Of a stretch of DNA of 64,000 nt, positions 43,653-53,164 are shown piece after piece. A program made the translations under genes and the position numbers. The notes below the pieces were generated by a model that did no database searches, was not told the DNA's origin, and saw nothing but the letters and a program-made list of their open reading frames with translations. Positions within the stretch are counted from its first letter, which is position 1. The number at the start of each line of letters is the position of its first letter. The stretch comes from Spirochaetales bacterium Spiro_05 (GTDB lineage Bacteria > Spirochaetota > Spirochaetia > Sphaerochaetales > Sphaerochaetaceae). The stretch spans positions 24,482-88,481 of the forward strand of contig LVBG01000020.1 of assembly GCA_001603115.1 (NCBI GenBank), given 5' to 3'.

Positions 43653-44294
43653 ATGGCAACAAGAACTGCGATCATTGAGCAAATCTACGACGACATTCGG
43701 GATAAGATCCTGAAGAACGAATACGCCCCCGGGAGTAAGCTGAGTGAGAACTCCCTCTCATCCGACTACAACTGCAGTCGTACCCCCGTGCGTGAAGCGA
43801 TCAAGCGCTTGGAGCAGGACGGTTTTGTCACCGTACTCCCCCAAAGCGGCAGCTACGTCAAGGAACTCACCCTCAAGGACTACCAGCACATTGCCGAAGT
43901 ACGCACCTACCTCGAAAGCCTCGCCTTTCGCCTGAATTGCGAGAACGAAGTTGATATCGGCCCGTTCAGCGCCATCCTTGATGCAATGGACAGCTGCGAC
44001 ATGGAAAATCCCAACGAGGTCATGACCTTCAGCGATTTGCACTTCCAGTTCCACTTGGAGATGGTGAAAGCCTCGGGCAACGAGATCTTGCTTACCACCT
44101 TCAACAGGCTGAACCTGAACACCAACAGCCTGCTCTTCTACCAGCGCCTCTCCACCCAAGGCAAGATACAGACACAGGAAGAACACCGCAAGATCCTGGA
44201 CTTCCTGGAAAAACGCGATGCAACGCGCGGGGAGAAGTTCATGTTCGCCCACTTATGGAGAAAACGCAACGCGTATAAGCGCAGCAGGGTTTGA
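43653..44294 (+). CDS. GntR/FCD-family transcriptional regulator
   Basis: 213-residue regulator. The winged helix-turn-helix is IYDDIRDKILKNEYAPGSKLSENSLSSDYNCSRTPVREAIKRLEQDGFVTVLPQSGSYV, then an FCD effector domain begins ADVRTYLESLAFRLNCEN. FCD proteins usually bind organic acids or sugar acids. It is transcribed away from the sugar ABC operon, and its promoter and that operon's promoter share a motif, so it probably controls both. Confidence 0.92.
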   Translation: MATRTAIIEQIYDDIRDKILKNEYAPGSKLSENSLSSDYNCSRTPVREAIKRLEQDGFVTVLPQSGSYVKELTLKDYQHIAEVRTYLESLAFRLNCENEVDIGPFSAILDAMDSCDMENPNEVMTFSDLHFQFHLEMVKASGNEILLTTFNRLNLNTNSLLFYQRLSTQGKIQTQEEHRKILDFLEKRDATRGEKFMFAHLWRKRNAYKRSRV

Positions 44295-44734
44295 ATCTAC
44301 ACTTTCTCCACCTTTTTTCCCTTCCTACAGACCAATAGTTCGATGAAAGCCAATTCGTCAACCGTACTTGGCCAGTATGCATGAGAAGCATGGTGTGTTC
44401 CACGAGATACAAACACGTGTCCAAACACCACCATCAGATGATGGCAGTTGCTTGAGCCAGCTCCAAACCAGTTGAAAAAAGTCAAAAAAAACTCCCTCAA
44501 GCTTGCACCCTTGAAGGAGTTCCGCTATAGCGCGGGAGTTGTACCAACCGTTACCTCAGATCTGAGGGGGAAAAAACGGAGGCACAAACGGTGGGGTATT
44601 CATGACATAAGTCAAACGCCCACACGTTCGGACACGTACACTATAGCAGGTAATAATACGTCTGTTAAGCCTTTTCTCCAAATTTTTCAAAAAGCTTACA
44701 AAAATGCTAGGTACAGTCTCCCTATGCCTTTATT
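44295..44734. other. Intergenic region containing a small RNA candidate
   Basis: No protein gene. It includes the minus-strand RNA candidate at 44484-44633 with promoter at 44640-44668. The left part (44295-44470) shows no feature beyond short poly-A runs. Confidence 0.6.
44484..44633 (-). ncRNA. Candidate structured small RNA, about 150 nt
   Basis: A promoter (TTAACA at 44668-44663, 17 nt, TATAGT at 44645-44640) faces left with no gene downstream on the same strand. The predicted transcript folds into four hairpins in a row. Hairpin 1 is GTGGG...TGAC-TTAT-GTCA...CCCAC. Hairpin 2 is ACCGTT...CCTCA-GATC-TGAGG...AACGGT. Hairpin 3 is CCGC-GCTATA-GCGG. The last, AACTCCTTCAAG...CTTGAGGGAGTT, is followed by eight Ts. 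It does not match the tmRNA, SRP RNA, RNase P or 6S patterns I know. Role unknown. Confidence 0.6.
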
Positions 44735-45445
44735 TCAATACATCTCCAGCACCATGGAGACTGTTGAGGAGAGTTTCATTGTACCGGCAGGAATCTCCGT
44801 AGCCATGTCATAGGCTGCCTCGCTGGCCATGGCAAGCTTCATCCGCGGATTGTAGGGATTGGAAACAGAAGCGTACTCACTGATGGTGATCGGCTTTCCG
44901 GCTTGCATTCCTGCTTCCTTGGCATAGAGATCCGCCTTCTGCAGCGCATTGGCCACTGCAAGGGCACGGGCCTGGGCTTGCCCTTCGCTCTTGTCTTCCT
45001 TGTCCAGCATCACCGAATTGAGCATGATTCCACTCACCTCACCAAGCTGGTCGATGACCGTTCCCAAGAGGGAAAGATTGCGCAAGGTAACTGCGACACT
45101 CTGGCTGGCGACCTGTCCTTCCAAGTACTGCTTGCCCTCCAGCCACTGGTAGCTGGGTCTCAGGTTGATGCTGGTGGTCCTGATATCCTCTTCGGCAATC
45201 TTGTTCCCTCTCAATACAGAGAGAATCATGGCCATCTTCTCGTTGGCAAAGTGTTGGGCATCGCTGGTGGTCTTTCCCAACTCACTGACCTGGATGGAGA
45301 ACGAAGCGATATCGGGGGTAAGCGTTACCTCCGAAGTGCCGGTCACTTCGATGGTGCGAACAAGATCCTTGCTCGAAAGACAGGAAGAAAGAAGGAACAG
45401 TGCCACCAGTACGAGCGAAAGTGCTGCGATTCGTTTCAGGTTCAT
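44735..45445 (-). CDS. SIMPL-domain (DUF541) lipoprotein
   Basis: 236-residue envelope protein. The signal MNLKRIAALSLVLVALFLLSSC ends in a lipobox with Cys 22. TIEVTGTSEVTLTPDIASFSIQVSELGKT is the characteristic SIMPL N-terminal repeat, and a C-terminal LSSTVSMVLEMY strand closes the fold. Related bacterial proteins are periplasmic and linked to stress; the role is unclear. A separate gene unit upstream of the Nudix gene on the same strand. Confidence 0.85.
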   Translation of the reverse strand: MNLKRIAALSLVLVALFLLSSCLSSKDLVRTIEVTGTSEVTLTPDIASFSIQVSELGKTTSDAQHFANEKMAMILSVLRGNKIAEEDIRTTSINLRPSYQWLEGKQYLEGQVASQSVAVTLRNLSLLGTVIDQLGEVSGIMLNSVMLDKEDKSEGQAQARALAVANALQKADLYAKEAGMQAGKPITISEYASVSNPYNPRMKLAMASEAAYDMATEIPAGTMKLSSTVSMVLEMY

Positions 45446-45463
45446 GGAAAGACTCCTTGTCTG

Positions 45464-46072
45464 TTACTGCATCAGCTGCGGTCGCTTTCCTGCTTCCCGC
45501 AAAAAGAAGAAGAGAGCGATGCACATGATGCCATTGTCATAGATGCCTGTACCCAAGTCCCGCAGCACATCAGCCACAGGAACAGCGTACACTTCCAACT
45601 GCTCATTCGGGTCAAGTTCCTGGCCACTGGTATGGCTGGCTTGCTCCACCAGATAGAAATAGGAACGATTGTTCATGAATGCCGAGTTGGGACTCACGTC
45701 GCCCAGGGCTGTGACCTTCCCACCTTCCAGGCCGGTCTCCTCCTTCAGCTCACGCAGGGCAGCAACCATCGGGTCCTCACCTTTCTCAACCACACCGGCA
45801 GGAAACTCTCGGGTGACGGTTGCTGAGCCATGGCGGAACTGGTCCACCATGACAAAACGTGCCACCCCATCCTCACCCCTGAACCAAGGGACGACGGTGA
45901 CCCACAAGGGGGCATCGACTTCGATGAAGGTGGCGATGCGTCCGTCGCTGCTCTCCCGCCTAACCGTGCAGATGTCGAAGATGGGGCCTTTGAAGACCCG
46001 CTGTCGCTCCCCTGACTTCCATACCAGATGGCTGGTTGTCTTCCCTTCATCATGGGCAAACGGATCAAACAT
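45464..46072 (-). CDS. Nudix hydrolase (ADP-ribose pyrophosphatase-like)
   Basis: 202-residue hydrolase. The Nudix box reads GVVEKGEDPMVAALRELKEETGLEGG, matching GX5EX7REUXEEXGU. VVPWFRGEDGVARFVMVDQFRHG precedes it as in ADP-ribose diphosphatases. It lies between the Mrp ATPase and the SIMPL gene on the same strand, with 3 nt between the Mrp stop and its start. Substrate presumed to be ADP-ribose or another nucleoside diphosphate derivative. Confidence 0.88.
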   Translation of the reverse strand: MFDPFAHDEGKTTSHLVWKSGERQRVFKGPIFDICTVRRESSDGRIATFIEVDAPLWVTVVPWFRGEDGVARFVMVDQFRHGSATVTREFPAGVVEKGEDPMVAALRELKEETGLEGGKVTALGDVSPNSAFMNNRSYFYLVEQASHTSGQELDPNEQLEVYAVPVADVLRDLGTGIYDNGIMCIALFFFLREAGKRPQLMQ

Positions 46073-46075
46073 ACA

Positions 46076-47005
46076 TCACACTCCTTTCTTCGAGGGACAA
46101 TTGCTGGAACATGTTGCGCACGCAGACGGAGCGCACGACGCTGTTCCGACAAAGTCGGTTGAGCGATGCGAGGAAACCGCAGTACCGCTGTTGATCAATA
46201 TGGCTATGTCACGGATGGCTTTTGAAGAGGGGCTGTCAGGTTTCTTGCTCAGATAGCTCTCCCCGGCATCCTCGGCTTCCATGAGGGGCACTTCCAAGGG
46301 CACCCTGCCCAGAAAAGGAACACTCATCTGCTCGGCCATCTTCTTGCCTCCTCCAATACCAAAGATGGGAATCTCGGTCTGGCAGCCGGGGCAAATGAGG
46401 CCGCTCATGTTCTCTACTACCCCAAGTATGGCAACACCCATCTTGCGTGAGAAGTTCACGCTGCGCCGTGCATCAAGGATTGCCACCTCCTGAGGGGTGG
46501 TTACGATGATGGTTCCGGTGAGCTCGGGGATGGTCTGGCAAACCGTAAGTTGCTCGTCACCGGTTCCCGGAGGGGAGTCGATCAAAAGATAGTCAAGCTC
46601 TCCCCAGTCCGCCTGGGCAAGGAACTGACGAATGGCGGCAATTTTCATGGGGCCACGCCACACAATGGGGCTGTCACGGTCAGGAATGGCAAACGCGAGG
46701 CTCATCACCTTCAGGTTCGGCCGTGCCTGCACAGGATAGAAGGTCTCTCCCCCATCTTCGGTGGTAAGGATGCCCGCTTCACAGCCAAGCATCTTCGCCA
46801 CATTCGGACCGTGCAGGTCGGTGTCGAGAATGCCTACGGTGCATCCGCTGTCCACCAGGGCATTGGCCAGGTTGACTGTTACCGTGGTCTTTCCTACACC
46901 GCCCTTTCCGCTCATGATCAGGATTTTTCTCCCGATTTTATCCAAATGCCCCCGGATTGCCTTGTCCTCTGCAATCCGCTCTGCAAAATCCACACCTTCT
47001 GCCAT
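46076..47005 (-). CDS. Mrp/NBP35-family P-loop ATPase (Fe-S carrier)
   Basis: 309-residue ATPase of the ApbC/Mrp family that carries iron-sulfur clusters. The deviant Walker A is MSGKGGVGKTTVTVNLANAL. The metal-binding motif CPGC is seen in MSGLICPGCQTEIP. Unusually, the C-terminus holds an extra Cys cluster, CAPSACATCSSNC, not typical of standard Mrp. It starts 3 nt upstream of the Nudix gene. Confidence 0.92.
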   Translation of the reverse strand: MAEGVDFAERIAEDKAIRGHLDKIGRKILIMSGKGGVGKTTVTVNLANALVDSGCTVGILDTDLHGPNVAKMLGCEAGILTTEDGGETFYPVQARPNLKVMSLAFAIPDRDSPIVWRGPMKIAAIRQFLAQADWGELDYLLIDSPPGTGDEQLTVCQTIPELTGTIIVTTPQEVAILDARRSVNFSRKMGVAILGVVENMSGLICPGCQTEIPIFGIGGGKKMAEQMSVPFLGRVPLEVPLMEAEDAGESYLSKKPDSPSSKAIRDIAILINSGTAVSSHRSTDFVGTASCAPSACATCSSNCPSKKGV

Positions 47006-47427
47006 GTTCTGTACCTGCTCCTTGCGTACGCTACGCCTTGGATAACCTTACGACAAAGCGGAAAAACAGACAAGAGAAAAGGGGCGTTGTCATGCTTTCA
47101 GTACAATTTTTCTTGCCGCTATACCCAACACCTATAAATACTTAGAATATTTTCCCAAGGCATACAAAGTGTAAGAAAACCGATGGGTGTATTGTTGTCC
47201 TTACGATGCAAATGGTTAACAGGGCAGAAAAAAAGCCCATATTTGTGACTGTAGGTATCGATTGAAAAACCAACAAGCGCATTCCAAAGGTACCAGGAAA
47301 GTGATGGCTGACTAACCATTTATACTACCTTTACTTGAAACGCTCCCATTGATTCCGCTATACTTGAGCGAGTGTGCAATTCGTAGTCATTGGCTACGGT
47401 CACGATAAACCGAAATCAGGAGTTCGT
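47006..47427. other. Intergenic region with the oadGAB promoter
   Basis: No gene seen in 420 nt. TTGAAA (47335-47340), 18 nt, TATACT (47359-47364) forms a good promoter about 60 nt before the oadG start. The first part should hold the mrp promoter. Confidence 0.6.
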
Positions 47428-47706
47428 ATGGTATTCTTAGCGCAACTACCGAAAGAGCAGCTAATTGCCCAGCTCGAAAATGGGGTGATCCTCATGGTTC
47501 TGGGTATCGCTACGGTGTTTGTGTTTCTCACGTTGCTGGTCTTCCTTACCAAGGGCATGAGCGCCTTTGCAAAGAAGATCGCTCCCCAGAAGAAACCCGC
47601 TGCCGTTGTGAGCAGTCCCGCCGCCGCCACCCTCTCTGTAAGTCCTGCAAGTGATGCAGACATTGCAGCAGCAATCGTGGCCGCATTCGCCAAGTCGAAA
47701 GAATAA
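47428..47706 (+). CDS. oadG: Oxaloacetate decarboxylase gamma subunit OadG
   Basis: 92-residue membrane anchor subunit with one N-terminal helix (GVILMVLGIATVFVFLTLLVFLTKGMSAFAKK) and an Ala/Pro-rich tail that holds the other subunits. The start at 47428 has CAGGAG upstream; the track start 47374 is in the leader. First gene of oadGAB. Confidence 0.88.
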   Translation: MVFLAQLPKEQLIAQLENGVILMVLGIATVFVFLTLLVFLTKGMSAFAKKIAPQKKPAAVVSSPAAATLSVSPASDADIAAAIVAAFAKSKE

Positions 47707-47729
47707 GTTAACCCGGAGGACATTTCCAA

Positions 47730-49556
47730 ATGAAAAAGCAAGTTAAGTTCATGTGCACCGCGTTCCGTGACGGATTCCAGTCTGTGTATGGTGCCCGTGT
47801 ATTCACCAAGGATTTCATGCCCGCAGTAGCTGCCGCCCGCGAGGCTGGCATCTCCCACTTCGAAGCCGGTGGTGGTGCTCGTTTCCAGTCACCCTACTTC
47901 TACTCCAATGAGGACGCCTTCGAGATGATGGACGAGTTCCGCAAGGTCGCAGGACCTGATGCAGACCTGCAGACCCTTTCCCGCGGTGTCAACGTCGTCG
48001 GACTTGACTCCTACCCCAGGGACATCATCGACCTGCATGCAAAACTCTTCAAGAAGCATGGCATCTCCACCATCCGCAACTTCGATGCACTCAATGACGT
48101 CAACAACCTGATCGACAGCGGTCGGTCCATCGTCAACGCCGGTCTTCGCCACGAAGTGGTTGTGACCATGATGAGCCTTCCCCCGAATACCATTGGGGCA
48201 CACGATCCCGACTTCTATGAAGCTACCCTCAAGCAGATCCTCGAAGCAGGCATCGAGTTCCACTCAGTCTGTTTCAAGGACGCCAGCGGCACTTCCACCC
48301 CTGCGTATGTGTATGAGACCGTCAAGCGCGCACGCAAGCTCTTGGGCAAGGACATGAACATTGTCTTCCACAGCCATGACACCGCTGGTGTCTGTATCCA
48401 GCAGTACATGAGCGCCCTTGAAGGCGGAGCCAACCAGGTCGACCTGTCCATGATGCCCGTCTCCGGCGGCACCTGCCAGCCCGACATCATCACCATGTGG
48501 CATGCACTGCGCAATACTGACTACGATCTGGGCATCGACATCAAGAAAATCCGCGAAGCCGAGGCTGTATTCCAGGATTGCATGAAAGATTATGTCATCC
48601 CCCCCGAAGCCATGACCGTCACTCCCGAGATTACCTTCTCACCGCTTCCGGGTGGAGCACTCACTGCAAACACCCAGATGCTGCGTGACAACAACCTGAT
48701 GGACAAGTATCCCGCCATCGTCGAAGCAATGGCTGAAACCGTAGCAAAGGGTGGCTTCGGCACCTCTGTTACCCCGGTTTCCCAGTTCTACTTCCAGCAG
48801 GCATTCAACAATGTCATGTTTGGACCCTGGAAGAAGATTGCTGAAGGTTATGGCAAGATGGTACTCGGCTACTTCGGCAAGACCCCCGTTGCTCCGGACC
48901 CGGAAGTTGTGAAGGCTTGTGCTGATGCACTCGGTCTCGCCCCTACCACCGAGAAAGTTGTGGACATCAATGAAAAGGATCCCAAGAAGGGTGTAAAGGC
49001 TGCAAAGGCCATGCTCGAGAAAGAGGGACTGCCTCTCACTGATGAGAACATCTTCATCGCCGCATCCTGTAAGGAGAAGGGTATCCTCTTCCTCACCGGC
49101 AAAGCCCAGGTGAACGGCATGTACAAGATCAACCGCGAAGAAGAAGCTGCCAAGAAGAAGGGTGAGTACACCGTCACCGTCAACGGCAAGGCTTATGGCG
49201 TAAAAATCGGCAAGGACAGCGCAACCGTCAATGGTTCCAACTATCCGCTCAACGTTGCCTTCGGCATCGATGAGAAGGCAATTGAAGCCACAAAGGCGGT
49301 AGCCTCTGATGCTCCTGCTGCTGCAGCCGCCCCCTCGCACGAAGCTGTCTCGGTCAAGGCCCCGATGCCCGGCCTGATCCTCCGCATTGAGGTGAAGGAA
49401 GGACAGAAGGTCACCAAGAACCAGGTGGTCATGATCATGGAAGCCATGAAGATGGAGAACGAGATCTTCGCACCCTGTGACGGCGTTGTGACCAAGATTT
49501 CTGTGAGCCAAGGCCAGCAGATGCAGAGCGACGACGAATTGCTCGTGATCGCTTAA
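47730..49556 (+). CDS. oadA: Oxaloacetate decarboxylase alpha subunit (biotin-dependent)
   Basis: 608-residue cytoplasmic carboxyltransferase with biotin-carrier domain. The N-terminal HMGL-like barrel has [18 protein letters not shown] and the Lys-bearing region [13 protein letters not shown]. The PYC/OADA-conserved middle precedes a Pro/Ala linker ([13 protein letters not shown]). The C-terminal biotinyl motif is [14 protein letters not shown], with the modified Lys. It transfers CO2 from oxaloacetate to biotin; the beta subunit then pumps sodium. A 23-nt gap follows oadG. Confidence 0.95.
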   Translation: MKKQVKFMCTAFRDGFQSVYGARVFTKDFMPAVAAAREAGISHFEAGGGARFQSPYFYSNEDAFEMMDEFRKVAGPDADLQTLSRGVNVVGLDSYPRDIIDLHAKLFKKHGISTIRNFDALNDVNNLIDSGRSIVNAGLRHEVVVTMMSLPPNTIGAHDPDFYEATLKQILEAGIEFHSVCFKDASGTSTPAYVYETVKRARKLLGKDMNIVFHSHDTAGVCIQQYMSALEGGANQVDLSMMPVSGGTCQPDIITMWHALRNTDYDLGIDIKKIREAEAVFQDCMKDYVIPPEAMTVTPEITFSPLPGGALTANTQMLRDNNLMDKYPAIVEAMAETVAKGGFGTSVTPVSQFYFQQAFNNVMFGPWKKIAEGYGKMVLGYFGKTPVAPDPEVVKACADALGLAPTTEKVVDINEKDPKKGVKAAKAMLEKEGLPLTDENIFIAASCKEKGILFLTGKAQVNGMYKINREEEAAKKKGEYTVTVNGKAYGVKIGKDSATVNGSNYPLNVAFGIDEKAIEATKAVASDAPAAAAAPSHEAVSVKAPMPGLILRIEVKEGQKVTKNQVVMIMEAMKMENEIFAPCDGVVTKISVSQGQQMQSDDELLVIA

Positions 49557-49569
49557 AGGAGACTCTGAG

Positions 49570-50760
49570 ATGATTGGTTCTGCGTTTAATCAACTCTGGC
49601 AGTCCACAGGACTGTTCGGATTCATGGGGATGGTGGAAGGCTTCGGGATCGGCAATCTTGTCATGATCATCGTTGGCTTCATCCTCCTCTACCTTGCCAT
49701 CGCCAAGGGCTTCGAGCCCTTGCTGCTGGTGACCATTGGTTTTGGATGTATCCTATCGAACGTACCGATGGGCTACATCGCAAGTATCGACCCCAACTCT
49801 GGAAATCCCGGGTTCATCAAGATGCTCTTTGACATGGGCATCGACACCGGCCTTTTCCCGATCCTTATCTTCATGGGCGTTGGTGCCATGACGGACTTCG
49901 GTCCGCTCATCGCCAACCCCAAGACCCTGTTGCTCGGAGCAGCTGCCCAGGTCGGTATCTTCATCGCCCTGCTCGGTGCTCTTGCTCTGAGTTTCATCCC
50001 CGGGATCAGTTTTGACCTCTATGCTGCCGCTTCCATCGGTATCATCGGTGGTGCTGACGGTCCTACGGCCATCTATGTTACCGGCCGTCTGGCTCCGAAC
50101 CTGCTGGGCCCCATCGCCGTAGCTGCTTACAGCTACATGGCCTTGGTTCCCATCATCCAGCCCCCGATCATGCGCGCTCTCACCACCAAGGAAGAGCGGT
50201 TGATCAAGATGCAGCAGCTCAGACCCGTCTCAAAGCTTGAGAAGATCCTCTTCCCGCTTACCGTTCTGACCGCTTGTGCCATCCTGCTTCCCTCCGCTAC
50301 TCCGCTTGTTGGAAGCCTGATGTTCGGTAACCTGGTCAAGGAGTGTGGTGTTGCCAACCGTCTCTCTGATACCATGCAGAATGCCCTGATGAATATCGTT
50401 ACGATCTTCCTCGGACTCTCTGTTGGTTCGAAGATGGAAGCTTCCCACTTCCTGAACCTCAACACCCTGGGCATCCTGCTCTTGGGTATGGTTGCCTTCG
50501 CCTTTGGTACCGGTACTGGTGTTCTGATGGCCAAGCTGATGAATAAGCTAGACCCGAAGCACCCGGTCAACCCGCTCATCGGAAGTGCAGGTGTATCTGC
50601 AGTTCCCATGGCAGCTCGTGTTTCGAGCAAGGTTGGCCAGGAGTCTGATCCCCAGAACTTCCTGCTCATGCACGCCATGGGCCCGAACGTAGCCGGTGTC
50701 ATCGGTTCTGCGGTTGCTGCAGGTGTCCTGCTCGCAGTCGTACCGTTCATGATGGCCTAG
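49570..50760 (+). CDS. oadB: Oxaloacetate decarboxylase beta subunit (sodium pump)
   Basis: 396-residue integral membrane protein of the sodium-translocating decarboxylase. [30 protein letters not shown] and [45 protein letters not shown] (with the functional Asp) are highly conserved in OadB/MmdB/GcdB. It decarboxylates carboxybiotin and exports Na+. Thirteen nt downstream of oadA; a terminator follows. Confidence 0.95.
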   Translation: MIGSAFNQLWQSTGLFGFMGMVEGFGIGNLVMIIVGFILLYLAIAKGFEPLLLVTIGFGCILSNVPMGYIASIDPNSGNPGFIKMLFDMGIDTGLFPILIFMGVGAMTDFGPLIANPKTLLLGAAAQVGIFIALLGALALSFIPGISFDLYAAASIGIIGGADGPTAIYVTGRLAPNLLGPIAVAAYSYMALVPIIQPPIMRALTTKEERLIKMQQLRPVSKLEKILFPLTVLTACAILLPSATPLVGSLMFGNLVKECGVANRLSDTMQNALMNIVTIFLGLSVGSKMEASHFLNLNTLGILLLGMVAFAFGTGTGVLMAKLMNKLDPKHPVNPLIGSAGVSAVPMAARVSSKVGQESDPQNFLLMHAMGPNVAGVIGSAVAAGVLLAVVPFMMA

Positions 50761-50781
50761 CATTCGTCCATCGACCTATTG

Positions 50782-50808
50782 GGCTGCCTCGCAAGGGGCA
50801 GCCTTTTC
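50782..50808 (+). terminator. Terminator of oadGAB
   Basis: GGCTGCC-TCGCAAGG-GGCAGCC followed by TTTT, 21 nt after oadB. Confidence 0.85.
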
Positions 50809-50863
50809 CATCCCTTCAGATTTGGCCTTTTCTTGCCTCCCTCTCTAGGGTATAGTGTGGAGT

Positions 50864-51796
50864 ATGTGGATCACCTTCCTTGCAGTACTCATACTCTTTA
50901 TCCTGTGGAATACCACCCTCATAGGCTACAGGGACAGGAATGTCGAACCACTTGGGGTTGATGAGTCCAAGGTATGTTGCCCGGAAGCTACCAGCATCAT
51001 GCTCAAGCAGGGTTCAAACACTGCAATCCTTTTGGTCCATGGTTTTCCTTCCACCCCCTCAGTCTACCACTACAGCGCCAAGCGCTTTTCTGATGAAGGC
51101 ATGGATGTGTACGCTCCCCTGCTTCCCGGTTTTGGAACCGATCCCAAAACCTTCTCTCACACTACCTTCACCCAGTGGTTCTCCTATCTCTCTTCCTATT
51201 ACGAGCAATTGAGAGCAAGCTACGACACCTTGCATGTGTTGGGTATCAGCATGGGTGGCATGATGACACTCAAGTTGGGGGAGACCTACTGCTCTTCAGA
51301 ACTTGCTCCCGATTCGCTTACCAGCATTGCAGCTCCTGTGGTCTACAACAGCATCCGGGACGGGGTGTTTACCGACCCCAAGCAGTACCTTGCCCGCACC
51401 TTCGCCCTCTTCACAGCCTCCATCAAGCCTCATGTGGTCAACGGATATCCCAATGGTGAGGATGGCAGCGAACTATGGTATGGCTACGGAGGCACATTCG
51501 TCCGACCCGGTCTGAGCCTGGTATATGCCATGAGAGAGGTGAGAAAGAATCTGGGCAAGATCACCTGCCCGCTCTTCGCCATCCATGACAAGGGTGATCG
51601 CACCGTGCCCTTCAAGAACCTGGCAATCATCACAAATGAGAACAAGAGCTCTGACTTCAGGAAGCTCGAGACCCAGATGGGATCATTCTCTCACTCACGC
51701 CATGCCCTCTTGCTCTACCGATCGATCCAAGAGGAACTGACCACCACCATCATAGAATTTCTGCACGACAAGGAGAACCGATATGCCCAAGCGTAA
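50864..51796 (+). CDS. Alpha/beta-hydrolase, carboxylesterase-like, membrane-anchored
   Basis: 310-residue hydrolase. The N-terminal WITFLAVLILFILWNTTLIGY forms a membrane anchor. ILLVHGFPSTPS is the oxyanion HG motif, GISMGG the Ser nucleophile, and HDKGDRTVPF and HSRHAL supply the Asp and His. The fold resembles thermostable monoacylglycerol lipase/Est30-type esterases. The start is uncertain: GTG at 50855 or ATG at 50864. It overlaps the dCMP deaminase gene by 14 nt. Confidence 0.82.
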   Translation: MWITFLAVLILFILWNTTLIGYRDRNVEPLGVDESKVCCPEATSIMLKQGSNTAILLVHGFPSTPSVYHYSAKRFSDEGMDVYAPLLPGFGTDPKTFSHTTFTQWFSYLSSYYEQLRASYDTLHVLGISMGGMMTLKLGETYCSSELAPDSLTSIAAPVVYNSIRDGVFTDPKQYLARTFALFTASIKPHVVNGYPNGEDGSELWYGYGGTFVRPGLSLVYAMREVRKNLGKITCPLFAIHDKGDRTVPFKNLAIITNENKSSDFRKLETQMGSFSHSRHALLLYRSIQEELTTTIIEFLHDKENRYAQA

Positions 51797-52268
51797 GGAT
51801 TACATCAGTTGGGACGAGTATTTCATGGGCGTTGCCGTCCTCTCGTCCATGCGCAGCAAGGACCCGAACACCCAGGTGGGAGCCTGCATCGTCAATCCCG
51901 ACCACAAGATTGTCGGAGTCGGCTACAACGGCTTTCCCATCGGTGTCAGCGATGACAATGTTCCTTGGGAACGCGACGGTGATTGGCTCGAAACCAAATA
52001 CCCCTATGTCTGCCATGCAGAGCTCAATGCCATCCTCAATGCCATCAGCAGCAGTCTGAAGGGCTGTACGCTCTACGTAGGGCTTTTCCCTTGCAATGAG
52101 TGTGCGAAGGCTATCATCCAGTCGGGTATCAAGGAGGTGGTTTATCTCTCGGACAAGTATGCAGAAGCTGACAACACCAAGGCTTCCAAATGGATGTTCG
52201 ACCAGAGTGGTGTAAGCTACCGCAAGCTTGAGGCTGAGCACACGTCCCTTTCGGTAGCCCTCCAATGA
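51783..52268 (+). CDS. dCMP deaminase-family protein (ComEB-like)
   Basis: 161-residue zinc deaminase: dCMP to dUMP for thymidylate supply. The zinc motifs are CHAEL (His-Ala-Glu) and PCNECA, with RSKDPNTQVGACIV as the family start. The ATG follows AAGGAG inside the esterase end. ATGA overlap with the PfkB gene makes it part of a three-gene operon. The length is normal. Confidence 0.9.
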   Translation: MPKRKDYISWDEYFMGVAVLSSMRSKDPNTQVGACIVNPDHKIVGVGYNGFPIGVSDDNVPWERDGDWLETKYPYVCHAELNAILNAISSSLKGCTLYVGLFPCNECAKAIIQSGIKEVVYLSDKYAEADNTKASKWMFDQSGVSYRKLEAEHTSLSVALQ

Positions 52269-53164
52269 AAACACTGGTTGTCTGCCTGAACCCGACCTTT
52301 CAGCATACGCTGGTCTTCAGCTCTTTTTCGCTGGGAGAGGTGAACCGTGCCCAACAGCACTACCTCGATGCCTCGGGAAAGGGAATGAATGCGGCCCGCA
52401 TCCTCACCCAGCTTGGGCACAAAGCCATCCTGCTCACCCATCTGGGGGGAGAGAGGAAAGGCGAGATGCTCATGCTCTGTGAAAAGGATGGGGTTGAAGT
52501 ACGTTGGGCGGACAGCCACAGTGACATCCGAACCTGCACTACCATACTGTGCCAGGGACAGGCGACTGAATTGGTGGAAGAGCCACACCCCGTCGACGCA
52601 TCCGTCGAGCCTGTGATCCGTACACTGTTCACCCAGGCTCTTGATGAGGTGGATGCACTCATCATCACCGGTACCAGAGCCCCGGGTTATGCACCTTCCT
52701 TGTATGCAGATTTTGTCAGGGAAGCAAAAGAGAAGAATCTGTTTGTCCTGCTCGATCTGAAGGGTGACGATCTGAAGGCCTGTCTTCCTTTCCGACCCGA
52801 TGTGATCAAGCCGAACCTCAGCGAGGCAGTGCAAACCTTCCTTGGTCTTTCCGTGGGAGAACAGGAGGAAACCGAGCATCTCCAGGCAACGATCCGCTTC
52901 AAACTTGAAGAAATTCATCGCACCTATGGGACAGTCACCTTTCTCTCCCGGGGCAAGCAGGAGATGTGGGTGCAAGGTCCATCGTTTTTCACCGTGCCGA
53001 TCGAGAGAGTTGAGATCGCGAACACCATCGGTTGCGGGGACTCGCTCGGTGCGGCCCTCACAGCCTCCCTATACACAAGTACAAATCTGCAACATGCTGC
53101 AAAGTATGCAACAAAGATTGCAACAATGAACGCAAAAACTATACATCCCGGAAGTATTGTCTAA
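52265..53164 (+). CDS. PfkB-family sugar-phosphate kinase (1-phosphofructokinase/tagatose-6-P kinase-like)
   Basis: 299-residue ribokinase-superfamily kinase. CLNPTFQHTLVFSSFSLGEVNRAQQHYLDASGKGMNAARILTQLG is the FruK/LacC N-terminal pattern, and the C-terminal IGCGDSLGAALTASL carries the catalytic Asp in a GAGD variant. No phosphotransferase gene is adjacent. The final 80 nt of the gene contain TGCAAC three times, a motif that recurs near downstream promoters. Confidence 0.85.
   Translation: MKTLVVCLNPTFQHTLVFSSFSLGEVNRAQQHYLDASGKGMNAARILTQLGHKAILLTHLGGERKGEMLMLCEKDGVEVRWADSHSDIRTCTTILCQGQATELVEEPHPVDASVEPVIRTLFTQALDEVDALIITGTRAPGYAPSLYADFVREAKEKNLFVLLDLKGDDLKACLPFRPDVIKPNLSEAVQTFLGLSVGEQEETEHLQATIRFKLEEIHRTYGTVTFLSRGKQEMWVQGPSFFTVPIERVEIANTIGCGDSLGAALTASLYTSTNLQHAAKYATKIATMNAKTIHPGSIV

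Noticed and set aside
44484-44633. 6S RNA identity for the small RNA candidate
   Set aside because: The ends do not pair into one long rod with a central bubble; instead four separate hairpins are seen.
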